Shown here: positions 1 through 7,682 of the stretch, one piece after another | Layout of the letters: every line of letters starts with the position of its first letter | Position numbering within the stretch: the stretch's first letter is position 1 | NCBI RefSeq assembly: GCF_001305675.1 | Contig: NZ_CP011853.1 | Location: 868,001 to 932,000, forward strand | DNA from: Gordonia phthalatica | Lineage (GTDB): Bacteria > Actinomycetota > Actinomycetes > Mycobacteriales > Mycobacteriaceae | Direction of reading: 5' to 3' | DNA: 64,000 nucleotides | Position numbers and translations under genes: made by a program | The notes under the pieces: generated by a model | The model's input: the letters and a program-made list of their open reading frames with translations, nothing else | What the model was told of the DNA's origin: nothing | Database searches by the model: none

Positions 1-1
1 C

Positions 2-148
2 GAGGCCGCGCTCGCCGAGAACCCGAAGCCGCTCTACGCCCGCGGCAACCGCGCGCCGGTCGTCTTCGCCCTCCGCAGACTGGTTCCGCGGCAGGCGGTG
101 CTGGACCTGACCTCGCGCGTCCACGGGCTCGCCAAGATCCGACGCTGA
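2..148 (+). CDS. C-terminal fragment of an unidentified protein (possibly SDR oxidoreductase)
   Basis: An open frame enters from the left edge and ends at a TGA at 146-148, giving the last 48 residues of a protein. The tail is basic and rich in Leu/Arg (ALRRLVPRQAVLDLTSRV). This resembles the C-terminal helix of some actinobacterial short-chain dehydrogenases, but no catalytic motif lies inside the window. The assignment is therefore a guess. It is followed convergently by cysQ. Confidence 0.45.
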   Translation, partial: EAALAENPKPLYARGNRAPVVFALRRLVPRQAVLDLTSRVHGLAKIRR

Positions 149-218
149 GCGAGACGAGAGAAGTGTCGTCGAATCGGGCCCCACGCCCGGTACGACGACA
201 CTTTTCTGCGTCGGGACC

Positions 219-968
219 TCACCAGGGTGACGAGACGGCCTCCAGGACAGCGTCGGCGATCTCCGACCGGCAGATCACGAAATCCGGCATGTATGCGTGG
301 GGTGTGTTGTAGACGATCGGGCTGCCGTCCAGGCGACTGCAGTGCAGGCCCGCGGCCAGGGCGACGCCGACCGGCGCGCAGTTGTCCCACTCGTACTGGC
401 CGCCGGAGTGCACGTAGGCGTCGACGTCGCCGCGCACCACCGCCATCGCCTTGGCCCCCGCGGAGCCGATGCGGACCGGCGTCAGTCCGAGGCGTTCGGA
501 GACCGCCGCCGAATGATAGGTGTGCCCGTAGCGGCTGACCGCGAGGCGACCGGTCAGCGGACCGTCCACCGCGGCGACCTCATCGCTGCGGAAGACCTCA
601 CCTTTCGCGGGCAGGGAGACGGCGGCGACCTCGGGGGAACCGTCGATCGCGAGCGCCACGTGCACCGCCCAGTCGGATGTCCCCATCGCGAACTCGCTGG
701 TGCCGTCGAGCGGGTCGATGATCCAGACGCGCTGCGCGGTGGATCGGTTGCCGACGTCGTCGCCCTCCTCGGACAGCACCGCGTCGTGCGGACGGTGCCT
801 GCGGAGGACGGTGGAGATCCACGCCTGCGCCAGCGCGTCACCGACGTCGCCGACCAGATGCCCGGTGAGGAGGTCGTCGTGGCGGATGCCGACCAGCACC
901 TTCCCCGCGCCTTCGGCGATCGCTGCGGCCAACTCGGCATCGGACATCGCAGACGGTGAGTGGCGCAT
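219..968 (-). CDS. cysQ: CysQ-type 3'(2'),5'-bisphosphate nucleotidase / inositol monophosphatase family
   Basis: A 249-aa member of the Li-sensitive, Mg-dependent phosphatase superfamily. Family members remove the 3'-phosphate of PAP, the by-product of sulfate assimilation and sulfotransfer; mycobacterial CysQ can also act on inositol phosphates. The metal-binding motifs are visible: LSEEG near residues 65-69, WIIDPLDGT at 82-90 and WD at 194-195. The length is normal. An in-frame ATG at codon 8 is an alternative start. The gene is divergent from the DNA glycosylase gene across 64 bp. Which phosphate ester is preferred cannot be told from sequence. Confidence 0.85.
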   Translation of the reverse strand: MRHSPSAMSDAELAAAIAEGAGKVLVGIRHDDLLTGHLVGDVGDALAQAWISTVLRRHRPHDAVLSEEGDDVGNRSTAQRVWIIDPLDGTSEFAMGTSDWAVHVALAIDGSPEVAAVSLPAKGEVFRSDEVAAVDGPLTGRLAVSRYGHTYHSAAVSERLGLTPVRIGSAGAKAMAVVRGDVDAYVHSGGQYEWDNCAPVGVALAAGLHCSRLDGSPIVYNTPHAYMPDFVICRSEIADAVLEAVSSPW

Positions 969-1032
969 CCACTTACTAGATCACAATGCCAACCCATCAC
1001 GCCGCGAACCCGAGGTGGCGCACACTGGACCC

Positions 1033-1926
1033 ATGCCGGAGCTCCCCGAGATCACCGCCATCGCCACCTTCCTCGACTCCCGCGCGGCCGGTCTTCCGAT
1101 CCGCCGGGTCGACGTCGCCTCCCTCGCCGTGCTCAAGACCGCCGATCCGCCGTACACCGCACTCGCCGGACGGATCGTGTCGGCAGTGGATCGAATCGGC
1201 AAGTACCTCGTCATCCGCACCGTCGCGGGCCCCGACAGCGCAGCCGACGACGACCCGGAGATCGACCTCGTCCTCCACCTCTCGCGCGCGGGTTGGGTCC
1301 GCTGGAGCGACGCGCTCTCACAGACTCCGCCGAAACCGGGCGGCAAGGGGCCCATCGCCCTGCGCGTGCACTGCGGCCTGCCGGGGGAGGGCTTCGACGT
1401 CACCGAGGCCGGCACCCAGAAGCGTCTCGCCGCGTGGATCGTGCGCGACACCGCGGACGTGGAACGCATCGCCACCCTCGGGCCGGAGGTGCTGGGCCTG
1501 ACTCGCGACCACCTCGCCGGGATCCTCGCGGGCAGCGGCGCCCGCATCAAGAACCTGCTCACCGACCAGCGGGTGATCGCCGGCGTCGGCAACGCCTACT
1601 CCGACGAGATCCTGCACGTGGCGAAGCTGTCGCCGTTCGCGACGTCGAAGAACTTGACCGACGAGCAGGTCACCGCACTTCACGACGCGATCCGCTCGGT
1701 CCTGCTCGACGCGGTGGCGCGCCTCGAGGGGCAGGAGGCGGCCCGACTCAAGGCCGAGAAACGGACCGGCCTGCGGGTGCACGCCCGGACCGGCCTGCCG
1801 TGCCCGGTGTGCGGGGACACGGTCCGCGAGGTGTCGTTCGCGGACCGCTCGTTCCAGTACTGCCCCACCTGTCAGACGGGCGGCAAGATCCTCGCCGACC
1901 GCCGCATGTCGCGACTGCTCAAGTAG
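1033..1926 (+). CDS. Fpg/Nei-family DNA glycosylase (base-excision repair)
   Basis: A 297-aa bifunctional glycosylase/AP lyase of the formamidopyrimidine family, which excises oxidised bases. The N-terminus MPELPE supplies the catalytic Pro2 and Glu3. Lys57 in RIGKYL matches the catalytic beta-hairpin lysine of Fpg. The H2TH segment contains VIAGVGNAYSDEIL. A C-terminal zinc finger has Cys at about 257, 260, 277 and 280. The MPELPE motif fixes the start within a longer open frame. CACACT six bases upstream could serve as the -10 of a leaderless transcript. It resembles Rv0944 in sequence and position. Whether it acts more like Fpg or Nei is unresolved. Confidence 0.92.
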   Translation: MPELPEITAIATFLDSRAAGLPIRRVDVASLAVLKTADPPYTALAGRIVSAVDRIGKYLVIRTVAGPDSAADDDPEIDLVLHLSRAGWVRWSDALSQTPPKPGGKGPIALRVHCGLPGEGFDVTEAGTQKRLAAWIVRDTADVERIATLGPEVLGLTRDHLAGILAGSGARIKNLLTDQRVIAGVGNAYSDEILHVAKLSPFATSKNLTDEQVTALHDAIRSVLLDAVARLEGQEAARLKAEKRTGLRVHARTGLPCPVCGDTVREVSFADRSFQYCPTCQTGGKILADRRMSRLLK

Positions 1927-1933
1927 CTCGACA

Positions 1934-3136
1934 TCAGCGTCGAACGGTGGTGCGGACCAGCATCACGTTGTAGTCCTCCCACCGGCTGGCGTTGAAGTAC
2001 AGCTCGGGGCCGGTGCCGCGCAGAGCGGGGGAGTTCGGCAGCATCATCGGGGCATACAGCTCCAGGTTCGACGGCGCGACCCGGCGCGGCGGGCTCCACG
2101 GGCCCTGCGGGCTCGCGGCGGTGCGCATCAGGACGCCGCGCGGACTGTCGAGCATCACGTAGCGGTTCAGGTACGGGCTCCACGACACCGACAACTCGGT
2201 GACCGGCCCGCGCACCACGGCTCGCGCGACGTCGGGGTTGCCGACGATCCAGGTCCTGCCGTCCCAGTACTGGTACTTCCCGCGATCGAGGATGTCGCCG
2301 GGACGGAAGCGTGCCACGTATGCGGCGCCGAATCGCCCGTTCGGGGTGCCGTACTGGTACACCCAGCCGCTGTCGGCGCCGCCGCCCTTCGCGTAGGCGC
2401 TCTGCTGGAACTTGGCGTCGCCCGCCTGGAACGACGGCCACGATGCGGGCACCGGAATGGTGATCCCCGCGTTGACACGGATGGTGTTCTGCGGCGTGTA
2501 CCAACTGCGGCCGTTGTTGTTCGAGACCGCGATCGCGGAGTAGTTGGTGTACCAGACGCTCGCCGGGCCCCAGGCTCGGACGGACATGTAGTTGACGTAC
2601 TGCTTGCCGCCGATCGAGATGCCCGCGGTCGGGATGGCGGTCTTCTCGACTCCTTCGACGCCGACGGCGCCGAACATCTCACCCGCGTAGCCGCGGCCGC
2701 TGAGGCTGAGGCCGTCGGACAGGTTGCCGTCGGTGGATCGCAGCAGCACATTGTGGCGCCACTGCTGGGCGGGCGCGAGGCAGTTGCCGAAGGTGTCGCC
2801 GAAGGCCATCAACGTCTGTCCGCGGCCGTTGTCCCAGGCGACGCCGACGTCGGTGCCGGAGATCCCGAACCGACCGAAGGTCCTGTTCGGGCTCTTGGGG
2901 CCGGTGACCCAGCTGATGGTCTTGGTGCCGCCGTGGTCGTAGGCGGGCATCGCCTTCTGCGGACCGATCGGGGAGCCGCCGCGCGGCAGCAGCTTGTTGA
3001 TGATCGGGATCGGTACTCCGGTTCCGCTGTTGCTGCACGCGCGGGCGTCGGCCGTGCCGGTGGGAACCGCGCTCACCAGCCCGGTCGAGACGGCAGTGCA
3101 GGCGAGCAGGGACAGCAGTCGTGAAGGCAATCGCAT
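1934..3136 (-). CDS. Secreted DUF4185 (GH183-type) protein, copy 1
   Basis: A 400-aa exported protein. An N-terminal signal peptide (RLPSRLLSLLACTAVS, then an Ala-rich stretch) precedes a DUF4185 domain covering nearly all of the mature protein. Family blocks visible include GISGTDVGVAWDNG, FGDTFG and a C-terminal ELYFNASRWEDYNVM. DUF4185 proteins include endo-D-arabinanases (CAZy GH183) that cut mycobacterial arabinan, so a role in arabinogalactan or lipoarabinomannan turnover is a reasonable inference. A TTG three codons upstream gives a longer frame; I prefer the ATG because the signal peptide starts naturally there. It lies in tandem with a paralogue 85 bp upstream. Confidence 0.85.
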   Translation of the reverse strand: MRLPSRLLSLLACTAVSTGLVSAVPTGTADARACSNSGTGVPIPIINKLLPRGGSPIGPQKAMPAYDHGGTKTISWVTGPKSPNRTFGRFGISGTDVGVAWDNGRGQTLMAFGDTFGNCLAPAQQWRHNVLLRSTDGNLSDGLSLSGRGYAGEMFGAVGVEGVEKTAIPTAGISIGGKQYVNYMSVRAWGPASVWYTNYSAIAVSNNNGRSWYTPQNTIRVNAGITIPVPASWPSFQAGDAKFQQSAYAKGGGADSGWVYQYGTPNGRFGAAYVARFRPGDILDRGKYQYWDGRTWIVGNPDVARAVVRGPVTELSVSWSPYLNRYVMLDSPRGVLMRTAASPQGPWSPPRRVAPSNLELYAPMMLPNSPALRGTGPELYFNASRWEDYNVMLVRTTVRR

Positions 3137-3221
3137 AGGTCTCAAATCTTCTGGGTCAGGTTCGCGTCCTTACCTTGGTATCAGGTCGCACTCAGTCTGG
3201 GACAGAGTCCTCGCCGATCTG

Positions 3222-4511
3222 TTACCGGAGCGTGGTTCGCATCAGTACCACGTTGTAGTCGTTCCACAGGCTGCCGTTGAAGTACAGTTCCGGCCCGGTG
3301 CCTAGGAGCGCCGGGGACTGGGGGAGCATCATCGGCGCGTAGACGCCGTGCCTCGCGTGCACCAGCGTCGTCGGTGCGCTCCACGGGCCTTCGGGGTGAT
3401 CGGCGGTCCGCAGCTCCAAGCCGGTGCGCGGGCTCTGCAGCATCAGATACTTCCCCAGTCGCTCGCTCCATGCCACGGACAGTTCGGACACCGGGGCCTC
3501 GACCACCTGCGCGGCGGCGGCGTCGGCCAGGGCGTCGATCGACGTTGCCCAGTCGCGGCCGGTCCAGTACTGGTAACGATCGAGCTGCAGGACGTCCGCG
3601 GGGCGGAAGCGGGCGAGACGAGCGGGACCGGACCGGCCCGACGGCGTGCCGAACTGATAGATCCACCCCGCATCCTCTCGTCGTCCGGCGACGTACGCGG
3701 TCTGCTGGAACCCGGCGTTCTGCGCGTTGAGCGGGGGCAGGTCGCCGAGAGTCGGGATCGTGGTGTCGACGTTGATGCGGAGGGTCTCGGGCACCGTGAC
3801 CCAGGTCTGCCCGTTGTCCGAGGACACGGCGATCGCCGAGAAGTTGGTGTCCCACGATCCCGCGGGACCCCACTTCCGGACCGACATGTAGTTCAGGTAC
3901 TGCTTGCCGTCGATGGCGATGCCGGACGTGGGGATCGAGGTGACCTCGAGGCCCTCCTGTCCGGCGGCGCCGATCATCTCCCTTGCGAAGTGCGGTCGGT
4001 CGGCCGAAACCGACGCCCCGGAACTGGAGTCGCCCGCGACACCGTCGGCGACGGTCAGGCCGTCGGACGGGTCGGCGTCGTCGGTCCGCAACAGCACGTT
4101 GTGGCGCCACTGGCCTTTGTCGGCCCGGCAGTCGCCGAAGGTGTCACCGAAGGCCATCAGCGTCTGCCCGGAACCGTTGTCCCAGGCCGCGCCGACGTCG
4201 GTGCCGGAGATGCCGAAGCGGGTCAGCGTCCGATTGGCGCTGCGCGGGCCGGTGACCCACGCGACGGCCCTGGTGGTTCCATCGTCGATGCGGGGCAGCG
4301 GTCCCTGCGGGCCGTCGGAGTCGACCGCCGACGACCCGAGTCCGCCGAGAGAGCCCGTGCTGAGGAAGGGGAGGAGCGACGAGCCGTTGCCGTTCCGGAC
4401 GCCGCAGGGCGCAGCGTCTGCGGGGCCGGACCCCACAATGCTCAGTGACAGTGCGACGAGTGCGGTGCACAGGGTGCTTGCTGCCGCGGTGCGGGAGGTG
4501 AGGCGACGCAT
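3222..4511 (-). CDS. Secreted DUF4185 (GH183-type) protein, copy 2
   Basis: A 429-aa paralogue of the next gene downstream, sharing GISGTDVGAAWDNG, FGDTFG, ELYFNGSLWNDYNVV and the same overall plan. A signal peptide (TLCTALVALSLSIVG) is followed by a Ser/Gly-rich linker longer than in copy 1. The ATG is preceded by CAGGAG at good spacing, so the start is firm. Two Cys near the mature N-terminus and one in the FGDTFGDC block could form a disulfide. By family, this may be an extracellular D-arabinan hydrolase. The divergence between copies suggests different substrate regions rather than recent duplication, but that is inference. Confidence 0.85.
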   Translation of the reverse strand: MRRLTSRTAAASTLCTALVALSLSIVGSGPADAAPCGVRNGNGSSLLPFLSTGSLGGLGSSAVDSDGPQGPLPRIDDGTTRAVAWVTGPRSANRTLTRFGISGTDVGAAWDNGSGQTLMAFGDTFGDCRADKGQWRHNVLLRTDDADPSDGLTVADGVAGDSSSGASVSADRPHFAREMIGAAGQEGLEVTSIPTSGIAIDGKQYLNYMSVRKWGPAGSWDTNFSAIAVSSDNGQTWVTVPETLRINVDTTIPTLGDLPPLNAQNAGFQQTAYVAGRREDAGWIYQFGTPSGRSGPARLARFRPADVLQLDRYQYWTGRDWATSIDALADAAAAQVVEAPVSELSVAWSERLGKYLMLQSPRTGLELRTADHPEGPWSAPTTLVHARHGVYAPMMLPQSPALLGTGPELYFNGSLWNDYNVVLMRTTLR

Positions 4512-4677
4512 CCGCGGGCTCCTGATCGATGACGGTCGCCACGACCGCGGTGTGGCGGATGTGACAGAAGTGATTCTAGTGATTAAAGGGAATCATGTCC
4601 GACAAGTCCTGCGGTAGGGCTTCGCGGTCACGATCTGATCTCGCCCGGAGACTGACTCGTCGGTAAGATCTGGGCTC

Positions 4678-5418
4678 ATGACGCGCGAGAAGATCATCAT
4701 CACCGGTGCCAGCTCCGGTCTCGGGGAGGGCATGGCCCGGGAGTTCGCCCGCCGAGGCCGCAGCCTGGGCCTCGCGGCGCGTCGCATCGATCGGCTCGAA
4801 GCCCTCGCCGCCGACCTGGACTCGACCGCCGCGCAGGTCGCCGTCGCACAGCTCGACGTGACCGACCTCGACGCCGTCCCGGTGGCCTTCGAGAAGCTGG
4901 CAGGCGAGCTCGGCGGCGTGGACCGCGTCATCGTCAACGCCGGCCTCGGCAAGGGTGCCCGCATCGGGACCGGCAAGGCGGCGGCGAACCTGGAGACTGT
5001 GCAGACCAATCTGGTCGGTGCGCTGGCCCAGGTGGAGGCGGCCATGGCGATCTTCCGCAGACAGAACAGTGGGCACCTGGTCCTCGTCAGCTCGATGAGC
5101 GCGGTGCGCGGACTCCCGAAGGCGCAGGCCGCCTACTCGGCGTCGAAGGCCGGACTGTCGGCGCTCGGGCAGGGATTGCAGGCCGAGCTCAAGGGGAGTC
5201 CGATCGCGGTCACCGTTCTGCTCCCGGGCTACATCGAGACCGACATCAACCGCGGCGTCAAGACGTCGATGCTGACCGACACGGACACCGGTGTCGCGGC
5301 GATGGTGGCCGCCATCGAGGCCGAGCCCAAGCGGGCGGCGGTGCCGTCGTGGCCGTGGACGCCCATCTCGTGGGCGCTGCGCTATCTGCCCGACGCGGTC
5401 ACCGCGCGTCTCATCTGA
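4678..5418 (+). CDS. Short-chain dehydrogenase/reductase
   Basis: A 246-aa classical SDR. The Rossmann nucleotide-binding motif TGASSGLG is at residues 9-16, NAG is in strand beta-4, the catalytic Ser lies in LVSSMSAV, and YSASK supplies Tyr and Lys. The basic residues AARRIDR after beta-2 favour NADP(H). The substrate is unknown. An SDR in this position next to the Fpg-like gene corresponds to Rv0945 of M. tuberculosis. TAAGAT eight bases before the ATG is a plausible -10 element. Confidence 0.88.
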   Translation: MTREKIIITGASSGLGEGMAREFARRGRSLGLAARRIDRLEALAADLDSTAAQVAVAQLDVTDLDAVPVAFEKLAGELGGVDRVIVNAGLGKGARIGTGKAAANLETVQTNLVGALAQVEAAMAIFRRQNSGHLVLVSSMSAVRGLPKAQAAYSASKAGLSALGQGLQAELKGSPIAVTVLLPGYIETDINRGVKTSMLTDTDTGVAAMVAAIEAEPKRAAVPSWPWTPISWALRYLPDAVTARLI

Positions 5419-5496
5419 CGGAGCGCAGCCGGCCGTCGTCCCTGTTCTCGGGACACCCGTGGGCGGAAACGCGGCAGACCGCATAGTGTTGGGCGA

Positions 5497-7191
5497 ATGA
5501 CGACCACTATGCGGGGATTGTTTGACGGGGGCTCCGACTTCGACATCAGTTCGACCGTGTCATGGCACGCGCTGGCTGCGCATCAGCAGCACATGTACAA
5601 CCTCCACCTGCGAGAACTGTTCGCCATGGCCCCCGATCGGGGTCGCGAGCTCACCGTCCAGGCCGCCGATCTGCGGATCGACTTCTCGAAGAACCACATC
5701 ACCCGGGAGACCGTCGAGTTGCTGGCCGCGCTCGCCCGCGAGGCCGGCGTCGAAGAGAAGCGCGACGCGATGTTCGCGGGCGCGCACATCAACACGTCCG
5801 AGGACCGCGCCGTCCTGCACACCGCGCTCCGTCTGCCGCGCGATGCGGAGCTCGTCGTCGACGGGCAGGACGTGGTGGCCGACGTCCACGAAGTGCTCGA
5901 CGCCATGGGCGAGTTCACCGACCGCGTCCGTTCGGGCGAGTGGACCGGGCACACCGGGAAGGCGATCACCGACGTCGTCAACATCGGCATCGGCGGCAGC
6001 GACCTGGGCCCCGTCATGGCCTACGAGGCGCTGCGCCACTACCGGCATCCGCGCCTGACCGGACACTTCGTCTCCAACAGCGACCCGTCCGACCTCGCCG
6101 CCGCACTCGACGGCCTCGACGCCGAGACGACGCTGTTCGTGGTGTCGTCGAAGACCTTCACCACCCTCGAGACCATCACCAACGCGACCGCCGCCAAGGC
6201 GTGGCTGCTGAGCGAGCTCGGGGTCGGCGAGGGCGATCCCGCGGTGGAGAAGCACTTCGTCGCGGTCAGCACCAACGCCGAGGAGGTGTCGGCGTTCGGC
6301 ATCGACACCGACAACATGTTCGGTTTCTGGAGCTGGGTGGGCGGTCGCTACTCGATCGACTCGGCGATCGGGCTGTCGTTGATGATCGCGATCGGGCGCG
6401 AGCGATTCGACGAGTTCCTCGCCGGCTTCCACGCGATCGACGAGCACTTCCGCACCGCGCCGCTGGAGGAGAACGGTCCGGCGCTGCTGGCGCTGGTCGG
6501 CCTCTGGTACTCCAACTTCTGGGACGCGCAGTCGCAGGCGGTGATGCCGTACTCCAACGACATGGAACGCTTCCCGGCGTACCTGCAGCAGCTGACGATG
6601 GAGTCCAACGGCAAGTCCGTCACCACCGCCGGCCACCACGTCACCACGCCGACCGGCTCCATCTACTGGGGCGAGCCCGGCACCAACGGGCAGCACGCAT
6701 TCTTCCAACTCCTGCACCAGGGCACGTGGCTGATCCCGGCCGACTTCATCGGCTTCGCCAATCCGGTCGACGACCGCACGACGGCCGACGGGCGGTCGTT
6801 CCACGACATCCTCATGGCCAACTTCTTCGCCCAGACCGAAGTCCTCGCGTTCGGCAAGACTGCCGACGACATCGCCGCCGAAGGCGTGCCGCCGGCCCTG
6901 GTCCCGCACAAGGTGATGCCCGGCAATCGGCCCACGACGTCGATCCTCGCGCCGCAGCTGACCCCGTCGGTCCTGGGTCAGTTGATCGCGCTGTACGAGC
7001 ACCAGACCTTCGTGAAGGGCATGGTGTGGGGAATCAACCCCTTCGACCAGTGGGGCGTGGAACTCGGCAAGCAGCAGGCCAACGCCCTGATGGGCGTGAT
7101 CGGCGACGACGCGGTCCCCGCGCAGCAGCCCGACTCGTCGACCGATGCGATGGTGCGCTGGTACCGCGAGCAGCGCGGGCGGAAGGTGTAG
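5497..7191 (+). CDS. pgi: Glucose-6-phosphate isomerase
   Basis: A 564-aa cytosolic enzyme interconverting glucose-6-phosphate and fructose-6-phosphate in glycolysis and gluconeogenesis. Diagnostic segments are GIGGSDLGP (about residue 160), VSSKTFTT, the catalytic Glu region TMESNGK (about 367), PGTNGQHAF with the ring-opening His, and the C-terminal GINPFDQWGVELGK with the catalytic Lys. The length matches long bacterial PGIs. TAGTGT seven bases before the ATG suggests a leaderless message. It is convergent with the chorismate mutase gene. Confidence 0.97.
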   Translation: MTTTMRGLFDGGSDFDISSTVSWHALAAHQQHMYNLHLRELFAMAPDRGRELTVQAADLRIDFSKNHITRETVELLAALAREAGVEEKRDAMFAGAHINTSEDRAVLHTALRLPRDAELVVDGQDVVADVHEVLDAMGEFTDRVRSGEWTGHTGKAITDVVNIGIGGSDLGPVMAYEALRHYRHPRLTGHFVSNSDPSDLAAALDGLDAETTLFVVSSKTFTTLETITNATAAKAWLLSELGVGEGDPAVEKHFVAVSTNAEEVSAFGIDTDNMFGFWSWVGGRYSIDSAIGLSLMIAIGRERFDEFLAGFHAIDEHFRTAPLEENGPALLALVGLWYSNFWDAQSQAVMPYSNDMERFPAYLQQLTMESNGKSVTTAGHHVTTPTGSIYWGEPGTNGQHAFFQLLHQGTWLIPADFIGFANPVDDRTTADGRSFHDILMANFFAQTEVLAFGKTADDIAAEGVPPALVPHKVMPGNRPTTSILAPQLTPSVLGQLIALYEHQTFVKGMVWGINPFDQWGVELGKQQANALMGVIGDDAVPAQQPDSSTDAMVRWYREQRGRKV

Positions 7192-7193
7192 AC

Positions 7194-7213
7194 CACCCGC
7201 CACGCGCCGGGTG
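7194..7213. terminator. Weak hairpin between convergent pgi and chorismate mutase
   Basis: CACCCG and CGGGTG form a 6-bp stem with an 8-nt loop in the 24-bp gap between two converging stop codons. No T tract follows on either strand. It could act as a bidirectional terminator, but the call rests mainly on position. Confidence 0.4.
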
Positions 7214-7215
7214 TC

Positions 7216-7593
7216 CTACCTCCCCAAGCGGCCGCGGCCGAGGCGCAGCAGGAGCATCGCGAGAGTGTGCCCCTCGGTGCCCAGCGGCTCGAAGCGGTCC
7301 AGGACCTTCATCTCGCGGCTGTGCACCAGACGCGGGCCGCCGGTCGCCATCCGGTGCGCACCGATCTTCTTCGAGACGGCGCTGCGCCGCTGGATGGCGG
7401 CGAGAATGACGGCGTCCATGCGGTCGATCTCACCGCGGAGTTCGTCGATGTCGTCGGGCAGGGCGTCGACGTCGGAGCTCAGATTCAGGGCGTCGAGGTC
7501 GAGGGCGAACGGCGCGGAATTGCTCGTCCCACCGGTCGCGCCGTCGTTGTTCTGCTGATCATCCTGGTCACTCACGGTTTCTGATTTTGCCAC
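7216..7593 (-). CDS. Chorismate mutase, AroQ-delta type
   Basis: A 125-aa intracellular chorismate mutase converting chorismate to prephenate for Phe/Tyr synthesis. After a Gln/Asp-rich variable N-terminus comes the helical AroQ core: DELRGEIDRMDAVIL, then RRSAVSKKIG, with RLVHSREMKVLDRF close to the end. The C-terminus GRGRLGR matches the GRGRLGH tail of Rv0948c, which in M. tuberculosis is activated by complex formation with DAHP synthase. The same DAHP-synthase-dependent behaviour is inferred here. The disordered N-terminus is somewhat longer than in the tubercle enzyme. Confidence 0.93.
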   Translation of the reverse strand: MAKSETVSDQDDQQNNDGATGGTSNSAPFALDLDALNLSSDVDALPDDIDELRGEIDRMDAVILAAIQRRSAVSKKIGAHRMATGGPRLVHSREMKVLDRFEPLGTEGHTLAMLLLRLGRGRLGR

Positions 7594-7682
7594 GCGCGAT
7601 CGGCGTTGAGGACGGCGCGTAGGGTGTGGCCGCGAGAGTCGAACACATCCGTCCCGGGGCGACGCAGAGGAGAACCCACGGA

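Noticed and set aside
4569..4600. TGATTC..GAATCA inverted repeat before the SDR gene
   Set aside because: Six-base arms with a 13-bp spacer in an AT-rich stretch are likely by chance and have no neighbouring regulator.
5560..7203. Long open frames opposite and out of frame with pgi
   Set aside because: Shadow frames of a highly biased gene; no start signal or domain.
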